Below the pieces are notes generated by a model. That model made no database searches, was not told the origin of the DNA, and saw nothing but the letters and a program-made list of their open reading frames with translations. A program made the translations under genes and the position numbers. Positions 34,903 to 43,181 of a stretch of 64,000 nucleotides of DNA are shown in pieces (position 1 is the first letter of the stretch; each line of letters starts with the position of its first letter). Location of the stretch: assembly GCF_003852705.1 (NCBI RefSeq), contig NZ_REFA01000004.1, positions 1 through 64,000 of the forward strand, written 5' to 3'. The stretch is from Amniculibacterium aquaticum. GTDB taxonomy: Bacteria; Bacteroidota; Bacteroidia; Flavobacteriales; Weeksellaceae.

Positions 34903-36435
34903 TTATCTCCTTCTTCTTGTTCCCAACCCCAACATTCCTAAAACGGCTTTTGCTCCTTCTCGCATCAGTGTATTGGCGAAAGTTCTTCCCGCACTGCTTT
35001 TCATCACTTGCTCGAACATACTGGGCTCGTCTTGAATTTCTTTAGATTTTGTATTTTCCTGTGCCATCACCTCTTGATTCACCTGCATTCTTTCAGATAG
35101 GATTTCATAAGCCGATTCCTTGTTCACCAATTCGGAATATTTGGACACCAAACCAGAGGCGTTGGTCAGATCATCGATTTCATCTTGGGTTAAAACATCC
35201 ATTCTGGATTCGGGTGAAATTAGATAAGCCTGAACCAATGGTGTAGGTATTCCTTTTTCGTCCAAGGCAGTCACAAAAGCTTCTCCAATACCTAAATTTT
35301 GAATAAGCTGACCTGCATTATAATATTCGGTCATTGGATAATTTTCTACAGCTTTATCAATTTCTTTTTTATCTTTTGCTGTAAAACCTCTCAGCGCATG
35401 TTGAATTTTAAGACCCAATTGCGAAAGTACATTTTCGGGCACATCTCCTGGAATTTGGGTAATGAAATATATTCCCACTCCTTTGGATCGAATCAGCTTT
35501 ACCATCGTTTCTATCTGTGCCAATAGGGTTTTGGAGGCTTCTTTAAAAATAAGATGAGCCTCATCGATAAACAAGACCAATTTGGGTTTTCCGCTATCGC
35601 CTTCTTCAGGAAAACTCATGTATATTTCTGCAAACAAAGACAACATAAAGGTTGAAAACAAGGAGGGTTTATTTTGAATATCGCCCACCCTCAGGATATT
35701 CACCACGCCTTTATCACCTTCTTTGCCCAGCAAATCCCAAACATCAAAACTTAGTTCACCGAAAAAATCGGATGCCCCTTCTTGCTCCAACGCAACGATG
35801 GATCGAAGAATGGCTCCAAAAGATGCCGGTGAAACATTGCCATAATTTTCGGCCACTTCTTTTTTCCCTCCCTCCGGATCGGTGATGTATTGCAAAACTT
35901 TTTTCAGATCCTCCAGATCGATGAGCGGCAAACCTTTGTCATCGCAATATTTAAAAACAATAGCCAGAATACTTTGTTGCGTATCGTTCAGTTGTAAAAT
36001 TTTCCCAAGCAAAACTGGACCAAACTCAGAAACCGTAGCCCGAAGTTTCACTCCTTTTTCACCGGAGATGGACATCAATTCCACAGGAAAAGCCTGAGGC
36101 TGAAATTGGAAACCCGTTTTTGCATATCGTTCTTGAATAATGGAATTTTCTGCACCTTCGACAGCGATTCCTGAAAAATCCCCTTTGATGTCCAATACCA
36201 AAGTGGGAACTCCCGCTTTGGAAAGTTGTTCAACAAATGCTTGTACGGTTTTGGTTTTCCCGGTACCGGTAGCTCCGGCTATTAATCCGTGTCGGTTGAT
36301 GGTTTTTAGAGGAATTTTAACATCCACTTCCCGCACCACTTCTCCGTCCAACATTCCCTTTCCAAGAGTTATGCTTTCTCCTTTTGTGCTGTATTTTACA
36401 CTCAGCTCATCAACAAATTTCACTTGTTTCTCCAT
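34903..36435 (-). CDS. HerA-like ATPase (DUF853 family)
   Basis: A 510-aa protein of the FtsK/HerA superfamily. Walker A GATGTGKT (residues 54-61), Walker B LVLFIDEAHLIF, and a late HALRGFTAKDKKEIDKA with an arginine-finger-like residue. The DUF853 branch is widespread and is probably a hexameric DNA or peptide motor of unknown substrate. The C-terminal RRRR tail is basic. The neighbouring exonuclease gene is co-directional with a 14-bp gap. HerA ATPases often pair with nucleases (for example NurA), so a functional pair is possible but not shown. Confidence 0.85.
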   Translation of the reverse strand: MEKQVKFVDELSVKYSTKGESITLGKGMLDGEVVREVDVKIPLKTINRHGLIAGATGTGKTKTVQAFVEQLSKAGVPTLVLDIKGDFSGIAVEGAENSIIQERYAKTGFQFQPQAFPVELMSISGEKGVKLRATVSEFGPVLLGKILQLNDTQQSILAIVFKYCDDKGLPLIDLEDLKKVLQYITDPEGGKKEVAENYGNVSPASFGAILRSIVALEQEGASDFFGELSFDVWDLLGKEGDKGVVNILRVGDIQNKPSLFSTFMLSLFAEIYMSFPEEGDSGKPKLVLFIDEAHLIFKEASKTLLAQIETMVKLIRSKGVGIYFITQIPGDVPENVLSQLGLKIQHALRGFTAKDKKEIDKAVENYPMTEYYNAGQLIQNLGIGEAFVTALDEKGIPTPLVQAYLISPESRMDVLTQDEIDDLTNASGLVSKYSELVNKESAYEILSERMQVNQEVMAQENTKSKEIQDEPSMFEQVMKSSAGRTFANTLMREGAKAVLGMLGLGTRRRR

Positions 36436-36585
36436 TGTTTGTGTCTTTTAAATTTAAAGAATGGATAAAGGTAAATAATTTTTTAGGACGAATGAAAATT
36501 TTTGATTGATGATTCCTTGTTTTTTCATGATGAATATCAGCCAGCAATTATGAGATAAGTCAGTTCAAAATACGACAAAAGAGTT

Positions 36586-36593
36586 TAATTTTG
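36586..36593 (+). promoter_or_regulatory. candidate -7 element for the copper locus
   Basis: TAATTTTG fits TAnnTTTG and ends five bases before the start codon, which would give a leaderless or nearly leaderless mRNA. No clear -33 TTG is seen at 17-23 bp. Confidence 0.35.
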
Positions 36594-36598
36594 TTGGT

Positions 36599-36958
36599 AT
36601 GAAAACCTGGTGGACTACACTTTTAGCAATTCTTATATTCGCTTCGAGCTTTCAAAGCTCGTTGGTGTTGGTCGATTACCACATCAATCAGGATTTTTAC
36701 GAAAACCATTGCGAAAATAAAGATCGTCCCGAACTGAGCTGCCATGGTAAATGCCAACTGAACCAAGAGCAAGACCAATCTGGAATTTATTTGGTAGCAA
36801 AGTTTTGTTTCGAAATGAATGTTCTGCCCACTTCTGAAATCAAAATCACAGAAGATAACGGAATTGAGAACCCTTTGGTTAAGATTAATTTTAACCGATA
36901 TTCTTCTCGTTTATCCCACGGATATTTCCATAAAATACCGAGACCTCCTCAGATTTAA
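36599..36958 (+). CDS. small cysteine-rich membrane protein, copper locus
   Basis: A 119-aa protein with one N-terminal hydrophobic segment (WWTTLLAILIFASSFQSSLVLV) and a soluble part with HCENKDRPELSCHGKC, three cysteines and two histidines within 16 residues, then FCF. This YH-N-Q-x-Y...C-x-N-K-D-x-P-E-L-x-C-x-G-K-C pattern is known from short Bacteroidetes proteins next to TonB receptors and metal genes; their function is uncharacterised. A metal-binding (probably copper) role is inferred from the Cys/His cluster and from the two genes that follow in the same direction. Confidence 0.65.
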   Translation: MKTWWTTLLAILIFASSFQSSLVLVDYHINQDFYENHCENKDRPELSCHGKCQLNQEQDQSGIYLVAKFCFEMNVLPTSEIKITEDNGIENPLVKINFNRYSSRLSHGYFHKIPRPPQI

Positions 36959-37063
36959 TTGATTCAATCGTCAAGCTCAGATCATTTGTAGTCTTTACAA
37001 ATGCAGAAATCGAGCATCTTTTTTCGACTAAATTTTATTAAAAATCAATTAAACTCTAAAAAA

Positions 37064-37915
37064 ATGAAATCAATTATCAAAACGATATTGGCCACATTGG
37101 TAATGGCCCTATCCCTTATATCTTGTAGAAACAGCGAAGATCCAATTGTAGAATCCCCTAACGAACTGAGTGGACTGCAATTAATCAAAGAATTCTCGAA
37201 CGACAAACACATCATAGAACTTTATTCGGCCAGTGGAAAATTGAGCCAAGGGTATCACGAAATCAGTCTAAGAATAAAAAATAAAGCAACGGGACAATAC
37301 GAGAACAACGCTACAATAGATTGGACCCCAACCATGCACATGACCAGCATGAGCCACTCTTGTCCAAAATCTGCAGTATCAAAACCTCTAGGAAACAACT
37401 TGTATAAAGGATACATTGTGTTCACCATGGCTCAAAATGCTTCTGAATATTGGGATCTTAAAGTAAACTACACCATAGACGGTATAAGCCACACCGCGAC
37501 CACCGTATTGGATGTACCTGCGACAACAAAAAGAGTCGTAACCTCTTTCAAAGGCAGTGACAATACAAAATACATCTTAGCCTATATCGAACCTAAAAAC
37601 CCTAAAGTTGCAACAAACGACTTCGTTGTAGGGGTTTGGAAAATGGTGGACATGAATACTTTTGCTGTGGTGGATGGATATACTGTAAAAATTGATCCTC
37701 GAATGCCGAGCATGGGCAACCACACCTCTCCCAACAACATGCATGCAACACAAAAAAATGCGGGAGGCTTGTATTTTGGCAAACTGTCTCTTACCATGAG
37801 TGGATATTGGAAAATCAACCTGCAATTGGCCGATCAATCGGGCACCATACTAAAAGGTGAAGAAATAAACGACAGCACACCTGCCAGCAGTATTTATTTC
37901 GAACTAGAATTCTAG
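37064..37915 (+). CDS. Met/His-rich lipoprotein with two YtkA-like domains
   Basis: A 283-aa lipoprotein (lipobox LISC). The start is set at the ATG before KSIIKTILATL. Two beta-sandwich-like repeats follow: the first (about residues 50-140) contains TPTMHMTSMSHSCPKS, the second (about 175-265) contains DPRMPSMGNHTSPNNMHA. Each places Met, Met and His at similar spacing inside a YtkA/FixH-like domain, a pattern of extracytoplasmic copper-binding sites. It sits between a Cys-rich protein and a copper-type TonB receptor; a role as a surface copper-binding partner is inferred. Confidence 0.7.
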   Translation: MKSIIKTILATLVMALSLISCRNSEDPIVESPNELSGLQLIKEFSNDKHIIELYSASGKLSQGYHEISLRIKNKATGQYENNATIDWTPTMHMTSMSHSCPKSAVSKPLGNNLYKGYIVFTMAQNASEYWDLKVNYTIDGISHTATTVLDVPATTKRVVTSFKGSDNTKYILAYIEPKNPKVATNDFVVGVWKMVDMNTFAVVDGYTVKIDPRMPSMGNHTSPNNMHATQKNAGGLYFGKLSLTMSGYWKINLQLADQSGTILKGEEINDSTPASSIYFELEF

Positions 37916-37936
37916 TTTAAATTTCACTTACCAATT

Positions 37937-37970
37937 ACAGCAAGATTTTAACAAAACTCTTGCTGTGATT
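37937..37970 (+). terminator. hairpin between lipoprotein and TonB receptor genes
   Basis: Perfect nine-pair stem (ACAGCAAGA 37937-37945 with TCTTGCTGT 37958-37966) followed by GATTTT. It could be a terminator with readthrough or a stabilising 3' end. Confidence 0.7.
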
Positions 37971-38035
37971 TTGCATCTCAAAATTTCAGTTTTTAAAAAT
38001 TAATCATCCAAAATTGGTTGAAACCCTTTTGTATT

Positions 38036-40027
38036 ATGAAAAAGAATTTCATCATCATATTGTGCTTGGCATTCTCTTGTATTATGCAAGCACAAGAAGA
38101 TCAAGACAGCTTAAAAACTCGAGGCATCCAAGAAGTCATTGTTATCAAAACACAAAACATTTCCATCAAAGAAAACAAACCTCTGGGTTCTATTGATGAT
38201 TATTTGCAAAAATCGGCTCAGGTGGATATGATCCGTAGAGGCGCCTACGCTTGGGAACCTACTGTAAACAACATGAGCACAGAGAGAACCCTTGTAACCA
38301 TAGATGGCATGAGAATTTTTGGTGCATGCACCGACAAAATGGATCCCATAACCTCGTATGTAGAAGTTTCTAATCTGGCTTCAGCAAAAATTACAAGCGG
38401 ACAACAAGGTTCTTGCCACGGCGCAACCATCGGTGGAGCAATCGACTTGCAAAGAAGCAAAACTGCATTTGGTTCTGAAAATTTAAAAATAAATTTAAAC
38501 TCCGGCTTCGAGTCGGTAAATTCACAAAAAATTTTAGGAGCAGGATTTGTATTTAAAAACTCTAAACTCTACAACGATGCCAGTTTTATGTTTAGAGAAG
38601 CTGGAAATTACCACACCGGAAAATCAACAGAAATTTTATATTCACAATTCAAGAAAATTAACTTTTCCGAAACTTTGGGGTATAAAATCAACGACAAGCA
38701 CCTCGTAGAAAGCTCCCTGATCTACGACAAAGCCAGCAATATCGGATATCCGGCACTTCCTATGGATGTTTCCTTGGCCGAAGCCATCATTACTTCACTT
38801 AAACACCGTTACGAAAACCCCGAAGGAAAAATTAAAAGTTGGGAAACCAAGTTTTATTACAACAACATCACACACAGGATGGACGACAGCAAAAGACCAA
38901 TTGTGCCCATCCGTATGGACATGCCGGGATGGAGCAGCACTTACGGTTACTACAGCAAGGCACAATTCGACATCAACAAACATCAATTTTTAGTGAATCT
39001 TTCAGGATACACCAACAATTCTTTGGCAGAAATGACCATGTATCCCAACAATTCTACAGAAAAATTAATGTTTATGCTTACTTGGCCCGGTGTAAAAACT
39101 TTGAATCAAGGATTATTTATTGAAGACCATTACACCTTGAACGAAAATAATAGTTTAAAAGCATCCTTTGGTATAAATTACCACCATAACAAGATCGAAA
39201 AAGAAATGGGGCTGCAAAGTTTGCAAATTTTCTATCCCGAATTAAAAGTCGACAAAAGTAGAATTTTGAAAAATTTTGCCTTCAACTACATCGTTAAAAC
39301 AGGTGATTTTGAGGCAGGGATAGGCACAGGATACGGGGAAAGATCTGCATCCGTTTCGGAAGGTTATGGTTTTTACCTTTTCAATTCTTCGGAAAAATAC
39401 GACTACATCGGAAACCCAAATCTTAAAAATGAAAATGCTTGGGAAGGCAATTCCTACATTAGCTGGAAAAAGAATAAAAATATTACTTTAAAACTGAACG
39501 CTTCGATCTTTTACATTCAAAACTTTATGGTCGGAGAAGTTATTCCTGGATTTGCCCCAATGACCATCGGTGCTTTGGGCGTAAAAAAAATGACGGCTTT
39601 GGATCATGCAAATATTATCAATCTGGGGTTGAATACAGAAATAAAAATCACACCACAACTGCAATGGAAAACTCAGATTTCCTACAATTATGGCAAGGAT
39701 CATCGTGGCGAACTGCTTCCTTACATCAGTCCAATCCGCTACCGAAGCAGCTTGGCTTTCGATAAAAATGCGCTTCATACTGAAATTTCGTTGATCGGTA
39801 ACACCTCAAAAAAGCACTACAATACCAATTATGGAGAAAGTTCGACTCCGGATTTCGCAATATTGAATGCTACTATTGGTTATTCGATTAATTTCGGAAG
39901 AAATAAAATTATGGTAAAAACGGGAGTCGAAAATATTTTTGACACTTATTACACCACTTTTTCAGATTGGAATAAAATCCCAAGACCCGGCAGAAACTTT
40001 TTCATCAACATCAATTACGCTTTATAG
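38036..40027 (+). CDS. TonB-dependent receptor, OprC-like copper type
   Basis: A 663-aa outer-membrane TonB-dependent receptor. Signal peptide 1-20 (ending MQAQ), plug domain about 30-140 and 22-stranded barrel region to the C-terminal aromatic-rich end. It carries CTDKM (Cys98 to Met102) in the plug and HRM (His280, Met282) in the barrel. These match the CxxxM and HxM ligands reported for the copper importer OprC of Pseudomonas. The plug also has QQGSCHGATIGGAID. Substrate prediction: copper ions. It has no carboxypeptidase-like N-terminal domain and is not next to a SusD gene. The start is the ATG before KKNFIIIL. Confidence 0.85.
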   Translation: MKKNFIIILCLAFSCIMQAQEDQDSLKTRGIQEVIVIKTQNISIKENKPLGSIDDYLQKSAQVDMIRRGAYAWEPTVNNMSTERTLVTIDGMRIFGACTDKMDPITSYVEVSNLASAKITSGQQGSCHGATIGGAIDLQRSKTAFGSENLKINLNSGFESVNSQKILGAGFVFKNSKLYNDASFMFREAGNYHTGKSTEILYSQFKKINFSETLGYKINDKHLVESSLIYDKASNIGYPALPMDVSLAEAIITSLKHRYENPEGKIKSWETKFYYNNITHRMDDSKRPIVPIRMDMPGWSSTYGYYSKAQFDINKHQFLVNLSGYTNNSLAEMTMYPNNSTEKLMFMLTWPGVKTLNQGLFIEDHYTLNENNSLKASFGINYHHNKIEKEMGLQSLQIFYPELKVDKSRILKNFAFNYIVKTGDFEAGIGTGYGERSASVSEGYGFYLFNSSEKYDYIGNPNLKNENAWEGNSYISWKKNKNITLKLNASIFYIQNFMVGEVIPGFAPMTIGALGVKKMTALDHANIINLGLNTEIKITPQLQWKTQISYNYGKDHRGELLPYISPIRYRSSLAFDKNALHTEISLIGNTSKKHYNTNYGESSTPDFAILNATIGYSINFGRNKIMVKTGVENIFDTYYTTFSDWNKIPRPGRNFFININYAL

Positions 40028-40112
40028 ATTGACAAACAGCTTTAAAATCTTGTCCTATCGCGTTCCTGATTTTTCTTAGCCTTACCGATTTAAAAAGTCG
40101 ATAAAATATTCA

Positions 40113-40120
40113 TAACTTTG
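40113..40120 (+). promoter_or_regulatory. candidate -7 element before the GreA-like gene
   Basis: TAACTTTG fits the TAnnTTTG consensus and ends 22 bp before the ATG. No clear -33 TTTG. Confidence 0.45.
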
Positions 40121-40142
40121 TTTTTTCACTAAAAAATAAAAC

Positions 40143-40586
40143 ATGAAACGAGAAGATATCCTCAAAGAAATTATAAAAGAACAGCACCGAGTTATCCAAA
40201 GCTTAAAAGACAGTGTCGACGGCTACAAAACTGCCTCGGACATGGACGAAGACAGCACATCGGATCCGGATGATTATACACGACAAGCGGAAGCCAAAGA
40301 CATGCAATTGCGTTTTGAAAAAATGCTACAAAAAGAAAAAAATGATTTAGAATTCGTATTGAACGAAATGGAAAAGTCGTACACAGAAATTGAATTTGGC
40401 GCCATTGTTGAAACCGACAAAAACTACTTTTTCTTAGCCGTTCCACTTCCGAAACTTACCTTTGGAGGCAAAGAATTGTTTTGCATTTCTAAAGATGCAC
40501 CCATATTTTCTAAACTAAAAGGTCAAAAAATTGGAGCATCTATTGAAGTAGGAAACACCACACATACAATCGTTAACATACTATAA
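40143..40586 (+). CDS. GreA/GreB-like protein, small
   Basis: A 147-aa cytoplasmic protein. The N-terminal half is a predicted coiled coil (LKEIIKEQHRVIQSLKDSVDG, then RFEKMLQKEKNDLEFVL) with an acidic DMDEDSTSDPDDY insertion. The C-terminal half resembles the FKBP-like domain of transcription elongation factors (FGAIVETDKNYFFLAVPL, then APIFSKLKGQKIGASIEV). It is shorter than the family and may bind RNA polymerase as a Gre-like factor. The assignment is by overall pattern only. A lipoprotein gene follows after seven bases. Confidence 0.55.
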   Translation: MKREDILKEIIKEQHRVIQSLKDSVDGYKTASDMDEDSTSDPDDYTRQAEAKDMQLRFEKMLQKEKNDLEFVLNEMEKSYTEIEFGAIVETDKNYFFLAVPLPKLTFGGKELFCISKDAPIFSKLKGQKIGASIEVGNTTHTIVNIL

Positions 40587-40593
40587 TTTCAGA

Positions 40594-40971
40594 ATGAACA
40601 AAATTAAATCCAGCATAATCGTTGCAGCTATCGCTTCCGTATTTTTATTTTCTTGTCAGAAAACAGAAACCAACAATACAGCAACTACTGAAGCAGCAGA
40701 AACCTCACTAGAGCAAGAAGCTAAAATGTTGAAAAACGACAAAGGAGAGACCATAAAAGTAGTGTATTTTGCAGACGGCGATGAAGTTGCCGTTAAAATC
40801 ACCAAAGAAGGAAAAGAGCACAAACTAAATGCCCGAGGCAGTAACAACAAAGGCGAACCCATATTTACAGACGAGACTTTTGCATGGGAAATTATGGAAA
40901 GTGGTATGTCTGGAAGGCTGACCGACAAGTCCGGAACAATCTCCGTTTACAAACCCGCTGACGAACAATAA
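40594..40971 (+). CDS. small lipoprotein of unknown function
   Basis: A 125-aa lipoprotein (lipobox FSCQ, Cys21). After a Thr/Ala/Glu-rich linker it has one beta-rich domain (KVVYFADGDEVAVKITKEG, then AWEIMESGMSGRLTDKSG) that loosely resembles the MliC lysozyme-inhibitor fold, but key residues cannot be confirmed. It is followed by a strong terminator and is probably co-transcribed with the GreA-like gene. Confidence 0.55.
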   Translation: MNKIKSSIIVAAIASVFLFSCQKTETNNTATTEAAETSLEQEAKMLKNDKGETIKVVYFADGDEVAVKITKEGKEHKLNARGSNNKGEPIFTDETFAWEIMESGMSGRLTDKSGTISVYKPADEQ

Positions 40972-40988
40972 CATCGACACATTCTATT

Positions 40989-41017
40989 AAATCTGTAATC
41001 TTTATTACAGATTTTTT
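40989..41017 (+). terminator. terminator of the GreA-like/lipoprotein unit
   Basis: Perfect ten-pair stem (AAATCTGTAA 40989-40998 with TTACAGATTT 41005-41014), six-base loop, followed by TTT. Confidence 0.85.
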
Positions 41018-41054
41018 GTTTTAAATGTCAGATATTTGCTAAAAAAAATCAAAA

Positions 41055-41438
41055 ATGGATCTCAATCAAATTTTAATTTTACTCATCTTAGGACTCATCA
41101 GTGGGATACTGAGTGGCTTACTCGGTATTGGTGGTGCCGTATTCATCATCCCCGCACTCGCCATATTTATGGGATTTTCACAGCAAACCGCACAAGGAAC
41201 CACTTTGATGATGATGGTCTTACCGGTGGGTTTTATGGCAGCACTACAGTACTATAAAGCTGGACACGGCGATATAAAAACAGCAGGCATTTTGGCCTTA
41301 GCTTTTTTTATTGGTGGATACTTTGGTGGCAAATGGGCCAACCAAATCCCTCAAGATATTTTGAAAAAAATATTTGCCGTATTGCTCATCGTCATCGCCA
41401 TAAAAATGCTCTTTTTCGACAAAGCCATTAAAATGTAA
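41055..41438 (+). CDS. TauE/SafE family half-size permease
   Basis: A 127-aa protein with four membrane helices, about half the size of a full TauE/SafE permease; GILSGLLGIGGAVFIIPALA is the family repeat motif. Such half-size forms are probably dimeric. It is the first gene of a run of co-directional sulfur-related genes and is 23 bp upstream of the CstB-like enzyme, so it likely exports or imports a sulfur oxyanion such as sulfite or thiosulfate. The substrate is inferred from context. Confidence 0.8.
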   Translation: MDLNQILILLILGLISGILSGLLGIGGAVFIIPALAIFMGFSQQTAQGTTLMMMVLPVGFMAALQYYKAGHGDIKTAGILALAFFIGGYFGGKWANQIPQDILKKIFAVLLIVIAIKMLFFDKAIKM

Positions 41439-41461
41439 TTAAAAATTAAAAAATTTAAGAA

Positions 41462-42865
41462 ATGAAAATAGAACAAATATATACAGGATGTCTCGCACAA
41501 GGTGCTTATTATGTTGTTTCTAACAACCAAGCGTTCATCATCGATCCGTTAAGAGAAACCCAACCCTACATTGATAGATTGGAAAAAGATGGCGCACAAT
41601 TAAAATACATTTTTGAGACACATTTCCACGCTGATTTTGTGTCCGGACACTTGGATCTGAGCAAAAAAACCGGCGCACAAATCGTTTACGGACCCACTGC
41701 CAATCCCAGCTTTGAAACCACTATTGCCGAAGATGGGCAGATCTTTAAAATTGGAAACATCCAAGTAAAAGTCCTGCACACACCTGGACACACCATGGAA
41801 AGCATCAGCTTACTTTTGATAGATGAAAACGGTAAAGAAACCGCATTGTTTTCTGGTGACACTCTGTTTTTAGGCGATGTCGGAAGACCCGATCTTGCGC
41901 AAAAAGCAGCGAACATGACCCAAGAAGAACTTGCAGGTATCCTTTACGAAAGTTTACAAAATAAAATTTTACCTCTTGCCGACGACATCGTTGTGTACCC
42001 GGCACATGGAGCAGGATCTGCGTGTGGGAAAAACATGCAAAAAGAAACTGTGGACAGTTTGGGAAACCAAAAACGAACCAACTACGCGCTGAACCAGCCC
42101 AATAAAGAAGCATTTGTAAAAGAAGTATTGAATGGACTAACAGCTCCACCACAATATTTCGGAATGAATGTAGCCATGAATAAAAGTGGATATGAAAGTT
42201 TTGAAAATGTGATGGCAAAAGGAAACCATGCCTTGTCGGTAGATGAATTTGAAGCCATCGCTGAAGAACATTCCGCCCTGATCTTAGACACCAGAAACGC
42301 AGCCGATTTCCACAAAGAATTTGTACCAAAATCCATTAATATCGGTTTGAAAGGAGATTTTGCACCTTGGGTAGGCGCAATGATTGTCGATGTACAACAA
42401 CCCCTCCTTTTAGTTTGCGATCAAAATAGTGAAGAAGAAACCATTACACGATTGGCAAGAGTTGGGTTTGACCATGTATTAGGCTATCTGAACGGAGGAA
42501 TAGAAAGCTGGAAAAAAGCCGGAAAAGAAGTGGATCGCATCAACAGAATTAGTCCACAAGAAATGGAACAACAAATCCAAGATAAAGATAAAATTGTGGA
42601 TGTACGAAAAGAAACCGAATACACCGCAGAACATCTTGTAGCAGCAGAAAACCTACCTCTTTCCAACATCAATCAATGGTTCAATACATTTAACAACGAC
42701 CAACATTTTTACCTGCATTGTGCCGGTGGATACAGAAGTATGATTGCCGCCAGCATTCTAAATGCACGAGGAATCCGAAATTTCACAGAAATAGAAGGAG
42801 GATACAACAAAATAAAAGAAACCAACCTTCCTAAAACCAATTTCGTTTGTCCATCAACCAAATAA
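41462..42865 (+). CDS. persulfide dioxygenase-sulfurtransferase, CstB-like
   Basis: A 467-aa three-domain enzyme. The N-terminal metallo-beta-lactamase fold has THFHADF (His54, His56, Asp58), a VLHTPGHTMESIS loop and FSGDTLFLGDVGRPDL, the iron-binding pattern of ETHE1/CstB persulfide dioxygenases. The middle rhodanese-like domain (about 265-355) has CDQNSEEE where an active-site loop would be and is probably inactive. The C-terminal rhodanese has an intact HCAGGYRS loop (Cys420). By analogy with CstB it oxidises low-molecular-weight persulfides to sulfite or thiosulfate, detoxifying sulfide. Confidence 0.9.
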   Translation: MKIEQIYTGCLAQGAYYVVSNNQAFIIDPLRETQPYIDRLEKDGAQLKYIFETHFHADFVSGHLDLSKKTGAQIVYGPTANPSFETTIAEDGQIFKIGNIQVKVLHTPGHTMESISLLLIDENGKETALFSGDTLFLGDVGRPDLAQKAANMTQEELAGILYESLQNKILPLADDIVVYPAHGAGSACGKNMQKETVDSLGNQKRTNYALNQPNKEAFVKEVLNGLTAPPQYFGMNVAMNKSGYESFENVMAKGNHALSVDEFEAIAEEHSALILDTRNAADFHKEFVPKSINIGLKGDFAPWVGAMIVDVQQPLLLVCDQNSEEETITRLARVGFDHVLGYLNGGIESWKKAGKEVDRINRISPQEMEQQIQDKDKIVDVRKETEYTAEHLVAAENLPLSNINQWFNTFNNDQHFYLHCAGGYRSMIAASILNARGIRNFTEIEGGYNKIKETNLPKTNFVCPSTK

Positions 42866-42872
42866 TTTCATT

Positions 42873-43169
42873 ATGAATATCATCGAAAATTTACAGTTCC
42901 ACAATGATAAGCCAAGCGTTGCGATCATCAAAAAAAATGAAAACATCAAATATTTTGCCGTAGGTCTTGGCAAAAATGCAGTACTGCAGAAACACACCAC
43001 TGCTTTCCCGGCAACCCTTGTCGTTGCAAAAGGGAAAATTGATTTTAAATTTGAAGACAGAAATTATATCTTGAATACTTTGGACACTTTCGAAATCCCT
43101 GTAGATGAAATGCATGAGGTACACGGTTTGGAAGATGAAAATGTTTTTTTAGTTTGCCAAGAGCTGTAA
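42873..43169 (+). CDS. cupin-domain protein
   Basis: A 98-aa single-domain cupin. FPATLVVAKGKIDFKFED forms the first half and FEIPVDEMHEVHGLEDE the second, with His in the second motif as a possible metal ligand; the first motif lacks the usual HxH, having KHTTAFP. It sits seven bases after the CstB-like gene. Small cupins of this type accompany sulfide-oxidation genes in Bacteroidetes, but the reaction is unknown. Confidence 0.75.
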   Translation: MNIIENLQFHNDKPSVAIIKKNENIKYFAVGLGKNAVLQKHTTAFPATLVVAKGKIDFKFEDRNYILNTLDTFEIPVDEMHEVHGLEDENVFLVCQEL

Positions 43170-43181
43170 GACTCCTTGAAA

